From Silanimonas sp. (lineage in GTDB: Bacteria; Pseudomonadota; Gammaproteobacteria; Xanthomonadales; Xanthomonadaceae), in NCBI GenBank assembly GCA_026005095.1, contig BPKK01000008.1, positions 33,356-97,355 of the forward strand: a DNA stretch of 64,000 bases, written 5' to 3'. Below the pieces are notes generated by a model. The model was not told the origin of the DNA, did no database searches, and saw only the letters and a list, made by a program, of their open reading frames with translations. Below, piece by piece: positions 47,956 through 58,663 of this stretch. The translations under genes and the position numbers were made by a program. Positions within the stretch are counted from its first letter, which is position 1; each line of letters opens with the position of its first letter.

Positions 47956-48862
47956 GCTCAATATCATCGTCGTTTCCCGCCATCTCCGCGCGCCCCTGGC
48001 CCTGAGCCTCGACTCGGCGAAACAGCGCGCAGCCGCGGCGGGGATCGCCCTCGGCCTGTTCGCCCTGGTCCTGGGCCTCGGCGGGGCGCTTGGCTGGACG
48101 CTCGCCGGTGCCGATGCCCGTATCGCCCCGCTGCGCGCCGAGGTGGCGGCCAGCCGCCAGGCAGTGGAGGAGGCCCGCGCCGAGGCCCGCCGCGAGGTGA
48201 ACGCCCTGGCAGTGAAACTGGGCGAGCTGCAGGCCCAGGCCAATCGCCTGAACGCCCTCGGCCATCGCCTCACCACCCTCGGGCAGTTCCGCGAGGGCGA
48301 GTTCGATTTCACCGCAAGCCCCGGCCTCGGCGGCCCGGAGCAGGAGGCGGGGCCCCAGGACCTGGCCTTCGCCCTGGGCAGCGTGGAGGCGCAGTTCGAT
48401 CGCGCCGAGCAGCAGCTCGACGTGCTCGGCGCCCTGCTGCAGAACGAGCAGGTGGCCGCCGACGCCCGCCCCAGCCGTGCTCCGGCCCCGGGCTACATCG
48501 TCTCGCCCTTCGGCCGCCGCATCGATCCTTTCACCGGTTCCAAGGCCCACCATCTCGGGGTGGACTTCGCCGCCCGCATCGGCGACCCGATCAAGGCTGC
48601 GGGTGGCGGCATCGTGAAGTTCTCCGGCTGGAAGAACGGCTATGGCAACACCGTGATCATCGACCACGGCGACGGCTACCAGACCCTCTACGGCCACAAC
48701 CAGCGCAACCTGGTGCGCGAGGGCGATGTCGTTCGCGCCGGCCAGGAGATCGCCAAGGTCGGTTCCACCGGCCGCTCCACTGGTGCCCATCTGCACTTCG
48801 AGGTGCATGTGAACGGCCGCCCGGTGAATCCCACCGCTTACCTGCAGCGCATCCGTGGCTGA
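47954..48862 (+). CDS. M23 family metallopeptidase with membrane anchor
   Basis: A 302-residue periplasmic protein. MLNIIVVSRHLRAPLALSL opens a short cytoplasmic part. One transmembrane helix (about 30-50) is followed by a coiled-coil region (VAASRQAVEEARAEARREV) and a C-terminal LytM/M23 domain starting GYIVSPFGRRIDPFTG. The zinc ligands are present: H..GVDFA (HHLGVDFA), and HLHFEVHVNG as the HxH motif, so peptidoglycan endopeptidase activity is plausible. In Pseudomonas and Xanthomonas a similar gene precedes secA. The start codon overlaps that of the dciA-like gene. Confidence 0.92.
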   Translation: MLNIIVVSRHLRAPLALSLDSAKQRAAAAGIALGLFALVLGLGGALGWTLAGADARIAPLRAEVAASRQAVEEARAEARREVNALAVKLGELQAQANRLNALGHRLTTLGQFREGEFDFTASPGLGGPEQEAGPQDLAFALGSVEAQFDRAEQQLDVLGALLQNEQVAADARPSRAPAPGYIVSPFGRRIDPFTGSKAHHLGVDFAARIGDPIKAAGGGIVKFSGWKNGYGNTVIIDHGDGYQTLYGHNQRNLVREGDVVRAGQEIAKVGSTGRSTGAHLHFEVHVNGRPVNPTAYLQRIRG

Positions 48863-48952
48863 GCCGGGGGCGCGGAGCGGCCCGCGGCCGCTTGCGTCCG
48901 ACGAGCGCCCACCGCGCCGTGGCGGGCAGGCTGGGCGGTTTCGCCGCGACTT

Positions 48953-48958
48953 GATAAT
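48953..48958 (+). promoter_or_regulatory. Possible -10 element for secA
   Basis: GATAAT, about 96 bases before the secA ATG; a second candidate, TAGAAT, lies at 48978-48983. No good -35 accompanies either. The 191-base gap between the M23 gene and secA shows no other clear signal. Confidence 0.3.
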
Positions 48959-49053
48959 GGCCCCCGCCGTCTCCAGCTAGAATGGAAGGCTGCCGTCCGG
49001 CAGCCGATCGCGTTCCTGAACCGGGCGCGACGCCCTCCCCAGAAGACCCGTCC

Positions 49054-51786
<2,733 letters not shown>

Positions 51787-51811
51787 GGGCCGGCAGGCCC
51801 TTCCCGCCGCC

Positions 51812-52843
51812 ATGCTCCCGCCGCCGGCCGCGCCGCCGTTGCATGTCGTGGCGGCGGTGCTGCGTGATGCGGCCGGTCGCGTGCTGCTGGCACGCCGGCC
51901 CCGGCACAAGGCCGAAGGGGGGCTGTGGGAGTTCCCCGGCGGCAAGGTCGAGCCGGGGGAGGGTGCCGAGCAGGCCCTGCGCCGCGAACTGCGCGAGGAA
52001 CTCGGCATCGAAGCCGGGCCGATGCTTCCGCTGATCCGTGTACCGGTGGCGACCGGGACGCCGGGCACCCCGACGAGTGAGGGCGCCGGGCTGCCGCCGT
52101 TGCGCCTGTGGCTCGACACCTGGGCGGTGGCGGGTTTCCATGGCCAGCCCCGTGCCCGCGAGCATGCCGAACTCGTCTGGGCCGAGCCCGCGGCGCTGGC
52201 CGCTTACCCCATGCCTCCGGCCGATCACCCCGTGCGGGTCGCACTCACCGCGCCCGAGACCATCCTGGTCACGCCCGAGCCGGGCGAGGGCGAGGCCGCC
52301 GAGGCCGAGTTCCTGCGCGCCGTGGAGGAGGCCTTGGCCAGTGGCCTGCGCCGCCTGCACCTACGCCTGCCCGACGCCCGCGCCGGCCAGCGGGTGCGGC
52401 TCGCCGAGGCCCTGGCCCCGCGCTGCCGTGCTCGCGGGGCCGCCCTGTATGTGCACGGCGATGCGTCCCTCGCCGTCCGCCTGGGCCTGGGCCTGCATCT
52501 GCGTCACGGCCAGCTCTTTGCCGCCGGTACCGAGGCCTTGTGCGCCGCCCAACGCGCCGCCGGTCTGCCGCTCTCGGCGGCCTGCCACGATGCTGCCAGC
52601 CTGCGCCGCGCCGAGGCGCTGGGCGTGCAGGACCTGCTGCTCGGGCCGGTGGCGCCCACCCCCACCCATCCTGGTGCCCCGGTCCTGGGCTGGGAAGGCT
52701 TCGAGGCCCTGCGCGCCCTCACTGCTCTACCGGTGTACGCGCTGGGCGGCCTTGGGCCTGGCGATCTTGCCGAGGCCCGGCGTCACGGGGCGCAGGGCGT
52801 GGCCGGCATCCGCGGGTTCTGGCCTCAGCCCCCGGGCAGATAG
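51812..52843 (+). CDS. Nudix hydrolase / thiamine-phosphate-synthase-like fusion (MutT-ThiE type)
   Basis: A 343-residue two-domain protein. The N-terminal part (about 1-150) is a MutT-like Nudix hydrolase with an intact box ([20 protein letters not shown]) and would remove oxidised nucleotides such as 8-oxo-dGTP. An insert of about 12 residues rich in Gly, Thr and Pro breaks the strand after the box. The C-terminal part (about 165-340) is a TIM-barrel of the ThiE/TenI kind ([39 protein letters not shown]). Such fusions are known next to secA in gammaproteobacteria. Its 3' end overlaps coaE on the other strand by 19 bases. Confidence 0.9.
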   Translation: MLPPPAAPPLHVVAAVLRDAAGRVLLARRPRHKAEGGLWEFPGGKVEPGEGAEQALRRELREELGIEAGPMLPLIRVPVATGTPGTPTSEGAGLPPLRLWLDTWAVAGFHGQPRAREHAELVWAEPAALAAYPMPPADHPVRVALTAPETILVTPEPGEGEAAEAEFLRAVEEALASGLRRLHLRLPDARAGQRVRLAEALAPRCRARGAALYVHGDASLAVRLGLGLHLRHGQLFAAGTEALCAAQRAAGLPLSAACHDAASLRRAEALGVQDLLLGPVAPTPTHPGAPVLGWEGFEALRALTALPVYALGGLGPGDLAEARRHGAQGVAGIRGFWPQPPGR

Positions 52844-53451
52844 CGCGTCGCCAGCCGCGCCACGGCGGCGGCGAGATCCCCGGGCGTGCCGGTATTCACC
52901 AGCACGTCGTCGGCCAGGGCGAGGCGGGCCTCGCGCGGGGCCTGGGCGGCGATCATCGCTTCGGCCAGCGCCGGGTCGATACCGTCGCGGGCCAGCAGGC
53001 GCTGGCGCTGCAGGGCGGGCGGCAGGTCCACCACGAGGATGCGCTCCAGCTCCGGCCAGGCCGCGCGACCGCCGCCCTCCGCCAGCAGCGGGATGTCCAG
53101 CAGCACGAGGGGCGTGGAGGCCGCCGTGGCGCGTTCACGCATCCAGGCGCGGATGCGCGGGTGCAGCAGGCTCTCGAGGCGCTTTCTGGCGACCGGGTCG
53201 GCGAACACCCGTTGGCGCAGGGCGGCGCGGTCGAGCTGGCCGTCGGGCCGGCGCAGGTCCTCCCCGAAGGCCGCCAGCACCGCCGCCAGCCCCTCGCTGC
53301 CCGGGGCCACCACGGCGCGGGCCGCGGCATCGGCGTCCACGAGGCAGCCGGGGTAGATCGCTTCGAAGGCCCGGGCCGCCGTGCTCTTGCCGGAGGCGAT
53401 GCCGCCGGTCAGGCCGACCAGCAGGCGGCGGGGGGCGGCGGGGGCGGGCAT
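52825..53451 (-). CDS. coaE: Dephospho-CoA kinase
   Basis: Last enzyme of coenzyme A synthesis, 208 residues. The P-loop is [15 protein letters not shown], followed by [13 protein letters not shown] and [17 protein letters not shown] and [16 protein letters not shown] match the substrate and lid regions. It is the last gene of the pilB-pilC-pilD-coaE run, 12 bases after pilD. The 3' end overlaps the convergent Nudix fusion gene. Confidence 0.97.
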   Translation of the reverse strand: MPAPAAPRRLLVGLTGGIASGKSTAARAFEAIYPGCLVDADAAARAVVAPGSEGLAAVLAAFGEDLRRPDGQLDRAALRQRVFADPVARKRLESLLHPRIRAWMRERATAASTPLVLLDIPLLAEGGGRAAWPELERILVVDLPPALQRQRLLARDGIDPALAEAMIAAQAPREARLALADDVLVNTGTPGDLAAAVARLATRYLPGG

Positions 53452-53463
53452 GGGAGGAGGCCC

Positions 53464-54348
53464 TCAGCCGGCCGGCGCGCCGCCCGGCAGCATCAGGCCC
53501 CAGTACAGGGCCATCAGCCGCTCGCCGAGCAGGAACCAGAGCCAGCCGGCGATGGCGAGGAAGGGACCGAAGGGGATGGGCGTGGCGCGGTCGCGGCCCT
53601 GCACAGCCAGGCCGATACCGCCGATCAGTGCGCCCACCAGCGAGGAGAGCAGCACGATGGGCAGGATGGCCGAGGCGCCGCACCAGGCGCCGAGTGCCGC
53701 CAGCAGCTTGAAGTCGCCATAGCCCATGCCCTCCTTGCCGGTGAGCAGGCGGAAGGCGTGGTAGACCGTCCACAGGCTGAGATAGCCCACGAGTGCCCCG
53801 AGGATGGCGCTCTGCGGTGGCACGAACAGGGTGACGAGGCTGGCCGCCAAGCCCAGCCAGAGCAGCGGGTAGGTGAGGCTGTCGGGCAGCAGTTTGGTGT
53901 GCCAGTCGATGCCGGCAAGGGCGATGAGCAGAGCGCTGAAGGCCATGGCCGCCGCGCCCTCCAGTCCGAGGCCGAAGCGCCAGACGCAGGCGGCGAAGGC
54001 AAGGCCGGTGAGCAGTTCCACCACCGGGTACTGCAGCGAGATCGGCGCCTTGCAGGCCGCGCAGCGGCCGCGCAGCACAAGCCAGCTCAGCACCGGTACG
54101 TTCTGGTACCAGCGGATGGCCTGCCCGCAGGCCGGGCAGTGCGAGCCCTTCACCACGATGCCGGGCGGGGCCGGTTCCTCACCGGGGGGCAGCTCCAGCA
54201 GCTCGCGGGCCTCGCGCCGCCAGGCCCACATCAGGCGCGGCGGCACTCGCAGGATCACCACGTTGAGGAAGCTGCCGATGAGCAGGCCAAACAGGAAGAC
54301 GGCCGCGAGCGCGGCCGTCGGGGAGGCGGCATCGAGACCGGCCAGCAT
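53464..54348 (-). CDS. pilD: Prepilin peptidase PilD (leader peptidase/N-methyltransferase)
   Basis: Polytopic aspartic protease, 294 residues, that cleaves prepilin leaders and methylates the new N-terminus. The first part GLLIGSFLNVVILRVP and the zinc-binding cysteine pairs (CPAC and CAAC) form the methyltransferase-associated domain. Catalytic Asp residues lie in ALAGIDWHTKLLPD and GMGYGDFKLLAALGAW. It should serve both the type IV pilins here and the secretion pseudopilins at the other end of the window. Three bases separate it from pilC. Confidence 0.98.
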   Translation of the reverse strand: MLAGLDAASPTAALAAVFLFGLLIGSFLNVVILRVPPRLMWAWRREARELLELPPGEEPAPPGIVVKGSHCPACGQAIRWYQNVPVLSWLVLRGRCAACKAPISLQYPVVELLTGLAFAACVWRFGLGLEGAAAMAFSALLIALAGIDWHTKLLPDSLTYPLLWLGLAASLVTLFVPPQSAILGALVGYLSLWTVYHAFRLLTGKEGMGYGDFKLLAALGAWCGASAILPIVLLSSLVGALIGGIGLAVQGRDRATPIPFGPFLAIAGWLWFLLGERLMALYWGLMLPGGAPAG

Positions 54349-54351
54349 CGA

Positions 54352-55608
54352 TCAGATGGCCATGCCGAGCTTGAAGATCGGCAGGTACATGGCAATCACC
54401 ATGCCGCCTACCAGCACACCGAGCACAGCGATGATGAAGGGCTCCATCAGGCTGGTGAGGGCATCGACCGAGTTGTTCACCTCGTTCTCGTAGAACTCGG
54501 CCACCTTGAACAGCATGGAATCCAGTGCGCCGGATTCCTCGCCGATGCCCACCATCTGCACCACCATGGGCGGGAAGAGCGCCACCTGCTTCATGGCGAG
54601 ATTCAGCGAATAGCCCACCGCTACGTCATCACGGATTTTCCGCGTGGCCTCATCATAGATGACGCTGCCGGTGGCGCCGGCCACGGTGTCGAGCGCCTCC
54701 ACCAGAGGCACGCCGGCCTTGAACGTGAGGGCGAGCGTGCGAGCGAAGCGGCTGATGGCCGACTGGTGCAGGATCTGTCCGATCACCGGGATCTTCAGCA
54801 GCATGCGATCTACGGTGCGTTGCACGTTGGTCGAGCGGCGGTAACTGAGCACGAAGGCGAAACCACCGGCCACGGTGGCGATCAGCATCCACAACCAGTT
54901 GGCCAGCATGAACTCAGAGGCGCTCACGTACATCTGGGTGAACGCGGGCAGCTCTGCGCCGAAGCCCTCGAAGGTAGCCTTGAACTGCGGGATCACATAC
55001 ATCAGCAGAATCAGGCTGACGATCAGTCCCACCGCCAGCACGCCGGCGGGGTAGAACAGCGCTTTCTTGATCTTGCCCTTGAGCGCTTGGATGCGCTCGA
55101 GGTAGCTCGCGAGAGTGTCGAGCACCGTGTCGAGCACACCCGCACCCTCGCCGGCTTTGACGAGGTTGCGATAGAGCTCATTGAACTGCATGGGATAGGC
55201 CTTGAGGGCCTCGCTGAAGGCCGAGCCACCGGCCACGTCGTTGCGCAGGGCTTTCAGCATGGTGGTGAACTTGGGGTTCTTCTGACCATTGGCGAGGATT
55301 TCCAGCGCCTGCACCATGGGCACGCCGGAGGCCATCATGGTGGCCATCTGCCGGCTGAAGAAGGTGATGTCCTGCGGCCCCACCGTCTTGCCGGCTGAGC
55401 CGAACAGCGGCTTGGGCTTGGGCTTCACTACGCTCGGGTTCATGCCCTGCTTGCGCAGCTCGGCGCGCACATAGTTGGCCGATTTCGCGGCCATCTCGCC
55501 CTTGATGGTCTTGCCGCGCCGGTCGGTGGCGGTCCAGACGAACTCCGAGAGCGGGTTCTCGCGGGGGGCGGGCTTGGCGCCCTTCAGGCTCTTCGCAGTG
55601 GCAGACAT
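54352..55608 (-). CDS. pilC: Type IV pilus platform protein PilC
   Basis: Inner-membrane platform protein of the type IV pilus, 418 residues, paralogous to GspF. An N-terminal FVWTATDRRGKTIKGEM leads to two T2SSF domains: DITFFSRQMATMMASGVPMVQALE, and ISRFARTLALTFKAGVPLVEALD. Each is followed by the MVGIGEESGALDSML type of segment and hydrophobic helices. It lies 3 bases after pilB and 3 before pilD. Confidence 0.98.
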   Translation of the reverse strand: MSATAKSLKGAKPAPRENPLSEFVWTATDRRGKTIKGEMAAKSANYVRAELRKQGMNPSVVKPKPKPLFGSAGKTVGPQDITFFSRQMATMMASGVPMVQALEILANGQKNPKFTTMLKALRNDVAGGSAFSEALKAYPMQFNELYRNLVKAGEGAGVLDTVLDTLASYLERIQALKGKIKKALFYPAGVLAVGLIVSLILLMYVIPQFKATFEGFGAELPAFTQMYVSASEFMLANWLWMLIATVAGGFAFVLSYRRSTNVQRTVDRMLLKIPVIGQILHQSAISRFARTLALTFKAGVPLVEALDTVAGATGSVIYDEATRKIRDDVAVGYSLNLAMKQVALFPPMVVQMVGIGEESGALDSMLFKVAEFYENEVNNSVDALTSLMEPFIIAVLGVLVGGMVIAMYLPIFKLGMAI

Positions 55609-55611
55609 GGC

Positions 55612-57333
55612 TTAGTCCTTGGTCACGCGGTTCATCTCGGCCAGGCTGATCAGCCCGGCCTTGACCTTGTTGATGGCGGAGCGGCGCAGGTCGCCGATGC
55701 CTTCCCGTTCGCACACGGCGGCGATGTCCATGGCGTTGCCGCCTTCCAGGATGATCTTCTGGATCTCCTCGGTCATCGGCATTACCTGGTAGATGCCGAC
55801 ACGGCCCTTGTAGCCGCCGTTGCAGTCCTCGCAGCCCACGGCCTCGTACAGGTCCAGCCCGCCTTCGCATTCCTCGGGCTTGAAGCCCTCGGCGACCAGG
55901 GCGGCCTGCGGGATGTGCACCTTCTTCTTGCAGTCGTGCAGGCGGCGGGCCAGGCGCTGGGCGATGATGAGTGTGACCGAGCTGGTGATGTTGTAGGGCG
56001 CGATGCCCATGTTCATCAGTCGGGCGATGGTTTGTGGCGCGTCGTTGGTGTGCAGGGTGGAGAGCACCAGGTGGCCGGTTTGGGCCGCCTTCACCGCGAT
56101 CTCGGCGGTCTCGAGGTCGCGGATCTCGCCCACCATGATCACGTCCGGGTCCTGGCGCAGGAAGCTGCGCAGGGCGGCGGCGAAGTCCATGCCCTTCTTC
56201 GGGTTCATCTGCACCTGGTTGATGCCGGGCACGCGGATTTCCACCGGGTCCTCGGCAGTGCTGATGTTGCGTTCCTCGGTGTTGAGGATGTTGAGGCCGG
56301 TGTAGAGCGAGACCGTCTTGCCCGAGCCGGTGGGGCCGGTGACCAGGATCATGCCGTAGGGCTTGGCCAGTGCATCGAGGTAGAGCTGCTTTTGGTGGTC
56401 CTCGTAGCCCAGCTTGTCGATGCCCATTTTCGCCGCACTGCCATCGAGGATGCGCAGCACCGACTTTTCGCCGAACAGGGTGGGGCAGGTGGACACGCGG
56501 AAGTCCATCTGCTTTGTCTTGCTGATGTTGAGCTTGATGCGGCCGTCCTGCGGCAGGCGCTTCTCGGCGATGTCAAGACCGCTCATCACCTTGATACGCG
56601 CAGTGATGCGCGGCCCCAGCTTCACCGGGGCGCGGGCCACCGTCTTCAGCACGCCATCCATGCGGAAGCGCACGCGGAAGTCGGTTTCGTAGGGCTCGAA
56701 ATGCAGGTCGGAGGCGCCGCGCTTGATGGCATCGAGCAGCATCTTGTTGACGAACTTGACGACCGGGGTGTCGTCGCCCTTGGCCTCGTTGCCGCCAGCG
56801 GGATCTTTGTCGTCGTCGCCGGCCTCCGAGTCCAGCGCGTCGAGGCCCTCGTCGTCGCCACCGGCATCGAAGGATTCTGCGGCGGTGAAAGCGCGGTCGA
56901 TGGCGCGCCGGAGCTGCTCTTCATCGACCAGGATGGGCTCGACGGTGGCACCGGCGGCGAACTGGACTTCCTCGATGGCCCGGGTATTGGTGGGGTCGGA
57001 GATGGCGAGGAACAGCCGGTTGCCGCGCTTGTACAGCGGCAGCACGCCGTGCTTGGTGATGAGTTCCTCGCTCACCGCTTTCACCGGGGCGCGGGCGAGG
57101 TCGAAGGCGTTGATCTCGAACAGCGGGATGCCGAACTCGATGCTGTTGGCCGCGGCTACCGCCGCACTGCTGACGAGCTTCTTTTCCTGCAGCCAGCGCA
57201 GTACCGGCAGCTTGGCTTTGGGCGCCTCCTCCAGGGCACGGCGGGCATCGGCTTCGGAGAGCGCGCCGTCCATCACCAGGCGTCGGGCGATGCCAGTGAT
57301 GCCGACGAGGTTGACGTTGGCTGGGGCGTTCAT
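55612..57333 (-). CDS. pilB: Type IV pilus extension ATPase PilB
   Basis: Hexameric ATPase powering pilus extension, 573 residues. The N-terminal MshEN-like region (LVGITGIARRLVMDG...) is followed by an acidic linker (GGDDEGLDALDSEAGDDD), the Walker A LVTGPTGSGKTVSLY, the Asp box MVGEIRDLETAEI and the His box [12 protein letters not shown]. The four-cysteine zinc motif is present (C in LHDCKKK and PEECEGG, then CEDC), unlike the GspE at the window start. ATG at 57333 was chosen over the longer frame because MNAPANVNLVG matches the family. Confidence 0.98.
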   Translation of the reverse strand: MNAPANVNLVGITGIARRLVMDGALSEADARRALEEAPKAKLPVLRWLQEKKLVSSAAVAAANSIEFGIPLFEINAFDLARAPVKAVSEELITKHGVLPLYKRGNRLFLAISDPTNTRAIEEVQFAAGATVEPILVDEEQLRRAIDRAFTAAESFDAGGDDEGLDALDSEAGDDDKDPAGGNEAKGDDTPVVKFVNKMLLDAIKRGASDLHFEPYETDFRVRFRMDGVLKTVARAPVKLGPRITARIKVMSGLDIAEKRLPQDGRIKLNISKTKQMDFRVSTCPTLFGEKSVLRILDGSAAKMGIDKLGYEDHQKQLYLDALAKPYGMILVTGPTGSGKTVSLYTGLNILNTEERNISTAEDPVEIRVPGINQVQMNPKKGMDFAAALRSFLRQDPDVIMVGEIRDLETAEIAVKAAQTGHLVLSTLHTNDAPQTIARLMNMGIAPYNITSSVTLIIAQRLARRLHDCKKKVHIPQAALVAEGFKPEECEGGLDLYEAVGCEDCNGGYKGRVGIYQVMPMTEEIQKIILEGGNAMDIAAVCEREGIGDLRRSAINKVKAGLISLAEMNRVTKD

Positions 57334-57390
57334 GCGCGGTGGGGGGAATCCAGAGCCTGATACTCTAGCGCAGGCTGCCTTCCGCACCGC

Positions 57391-57422
57391 AAAAAAACAA
57401 GGCCGCCCGGAGGCGGCCTTGT
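57391..57422 (-). terminator. Intrinsic terminator of pilin gene 1
   Basis: On the minus strand an 11-bp perfect stem (ACAAGGCCGCC / GGCGGCCTTGT, 57397-57407 with 57412-57422) is followed by TTTTTT (57391-57396). It lies 28 bases past the pilin stop and before pilB, so the pilin is expected to give a short abundant message. Confidence 0.9.
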
Positions 57423-57450
57423 CCTTGGGGTGGGAGCGGCTAAGCGAGGC

Positions 57451-57879
57451 TTAGCGGCACTCGGCCGGGACGTGGCGGGCCTGACCGGCGGTCTGGTTGC
57501 AGTTCCAAGCGATGGCGCCGCCAGCGGCGCCCGGAGCAGTCGGAACCAGTTCAAGGGTGACGGAGCCAGCCTGGGCGGTAGTGGTCACAGTGATGGTGCC
57601 GGTGCCACCGTCGCAGGCCAGGCTTGCAACATTGACGGTAGCCGCGGTCGGAGAGACACCAGCACAGGCATCCGCCGGGAGGGTGCCGCCGTTGTTGGCG
57701 ATGTTCTCGGCAACGGTCGATTTGGCACCCGAGGCAAGGGCGAGCGCTTCGGTGACGCGGGCGCGGATGGTGTAGTCCTGATAGGCCGGCAGCGCGATGG
57801 CGGCCAGAATGCCGATGATCGCCACCACGATCATGAGCTCGATGAGCGTGAAGCCTTGCTGCGGGTGGTGCTGGCGCAT
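57451..57879 (-). CDS. pilA: Type IV pilin 1 (PilA)
   Basis: Major-type pilin, 142 residues. The leader MRQHHPQQG is cleaved before [14 protein letters not shown], with Glu+5. The alpha1 helix continues to [21 protein letters not shown]. The globular domain is small and Gly/Thr-rich; Cys in AWNCNQ and PAEC near the end should form the disulfide-bonded D-loop, and a second pair (DAC...LAC) lies mid-domain. GGGGAGAGG provides a strong ribosome-binding site. It has its own sigma-54-like promoter and terminator. Which of the two pilins is dominant cannot be told. Confidence 0.96.
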   Translation of the reverse strand: MRQHHPQQGFTLIELMIVVAIIGILAAIALPAYQDYTIRARVTEALALASGAKSTVAENIANNGGTLPADACAGVSPTAATVNVASLACDGGTGTITVTTTAQAGSVTLELVPTAPGAAGGAIAWNCNQTAGQARHVPAECR

Positions 57880-57913
57880 ATGCCTCTCCCCTCTGTGCTG
57901 GCGCCCTGACCCA

Positions 57914-57929
57914 AGCAGCGTGCGGGCCA
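57914..57929 (-). promoter_or_regulatory. Sigma-54 promoter of pilin gene 1
   Basis: On the minus strand this reads TGGCCCGCACGCTGCT, matching the -24/-12 consensus TGGCAC-N5-TTGCW at the essential GG and GC with correct spacing. It lies 35 bases before the pilin ATG, leaving a leader of roughly 23 bases. It sits between the terminator of pilin gene 2 and the pilin 1 start. PilR, encoded nearby, is the expected activator. Confidence 0.7.
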
Positions 57930-57941
57930 GGCGGCCGGTTC

Positions 57942-57975
57942 AAAAACAAAGGGCGCCCTTGCGAGGCGCCCTTTG
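57942..57975 (-). terminator. Intrinsic terminator of pilin gene 2
   Basis: On the minus strand an 11-bp perfect stem (CAAAGGGCGCC / GGCGCCCTTTG, 57947-57957 with 57965-57975) with a 7-base loop is followed by TTTTT (57942-57946). It separates the two pilin genes transcriptionally. Confidence 0.9.
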
Positions 57976-58011
57976 CCCACGAACCGGGCCCTGCCCGTTC
58001 GCTTGCCGCAA

Positions 58012-58443
58012 TTAGCGGCAGTTGGCCGGGCGATACTTGGCCGGCATGGTGCCGCCGGTGCAGTTCCAGGTAATGCCGCCGTCGGTCAGGGTCGGGGTCA
58101 GGACGATGGTGGTACCATTGGCCGTCGGGCTGCCGCCCAGGGTGTTGTTGTAGGTGACGGTGATGGCACCGCCTGCGCCCACCTCAACGGAAGTGACAGC
58201 GTTGCCCCTGATGTCGGCAGCCGCAGCCAGACCGGCAGCCGCGTTGCTGGCCGGGAACGCGCCGCCAGCAGTGTAGCCTTCGGCCACCGCGGTCTTGGCG
58301 CCGGCGGCGAGGCCGAGGCCTTCCGAGACCTTGCCGCGGATGGCGTAGTCCTGGTAGGCCGGCAGCGCGATGGCGGCCAGGATGCCGACGATCGCCACGA
58401 CGATCATCAGTTCGATGAGGGTGAAGCCCTGCTGGTTCTTCAT
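58012..58443 (-). CDS. Type IV pilin 2 (PilA paralogue)
   Basis: Second pilin, 143 residues. The short leader MKNQQG precedes [14 protein letters not shown], with Glu+5. Over the first 45 mature residues it is nearly the same as pilin 1 ([21 protein letters not shown]), but the globular domain differs. The C-terminal Cys pair (WNCTG...PANC) is conserved, while the mid-domain pair of pilin 1 is absent. ATG at 58443 follows AAGAGG. The frame extends upstream but only into the promoter region. A tandem duplication followed by divergence is the simplest reading. Confidence 0.95.
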   Translation of the reverse strand: MKNQQGFTLIELMIVVAIVGILAAIALPAYQDYAIRGKVSEGLGLAAGAKTAVAEGYTAGGAFPASNAAAGLAAAADIRGNAVTSVEVGAGGAITVTYNNTLGGSPTANGTTIVLTPTLTDGGITWNCTGGTMPAKYRPANCR

Positions 58444-58542
58444 GGTATGACCTCTTGTGAAGGATGGGGGGAAGGATGCCGGGGGTTGCCACCGGGCCGT
58501 GCCACCCGGCACGTGCGGGACGAACAATGCCCCATTTCGTGT

Positions 58543-58558
58543 TGCAAGGGGAGGCCCG
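58543..58558 (-). promoter_or_regulatory. Probable sigma-54 promoter of pilin gene 2
   Basis: On the minus strand this reads CGGGCCTCCCCTTGCA. The -24 GG and the complete -12 TTGCA are correctly spaced, though other -24 positions deviate. It is 100 bases before the pilin 2 ATG, leaving a leader of about 88 bases. Weaker than the pilin 1 element. Confidence 0.5.
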
Positions 58559-58663
58559 GAGATGTGATGCATTGCAAAAAGTGTTGTCTGGGCCGGGGGC
58601 AGACAGGCGGATCGGGCGCAGGGCGTCGGAAACTGACGCGGCGGGGCAGGTGGTCGCCTGTCC

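Noticed and set aside
52108..55398. Long plus-strand frame opposite coaE, pilD and pilC
   Set aside because: Same GC-shadow effect; the minus-strand genes have complete family motifs.
58473..58490. TGGCAC on the minus strand upstream of pilin 2 as a second sigma-54 -24 element
   Set aside because: No GC-containing -12 element at the correct distance; the element at 58543-58558 fits better.
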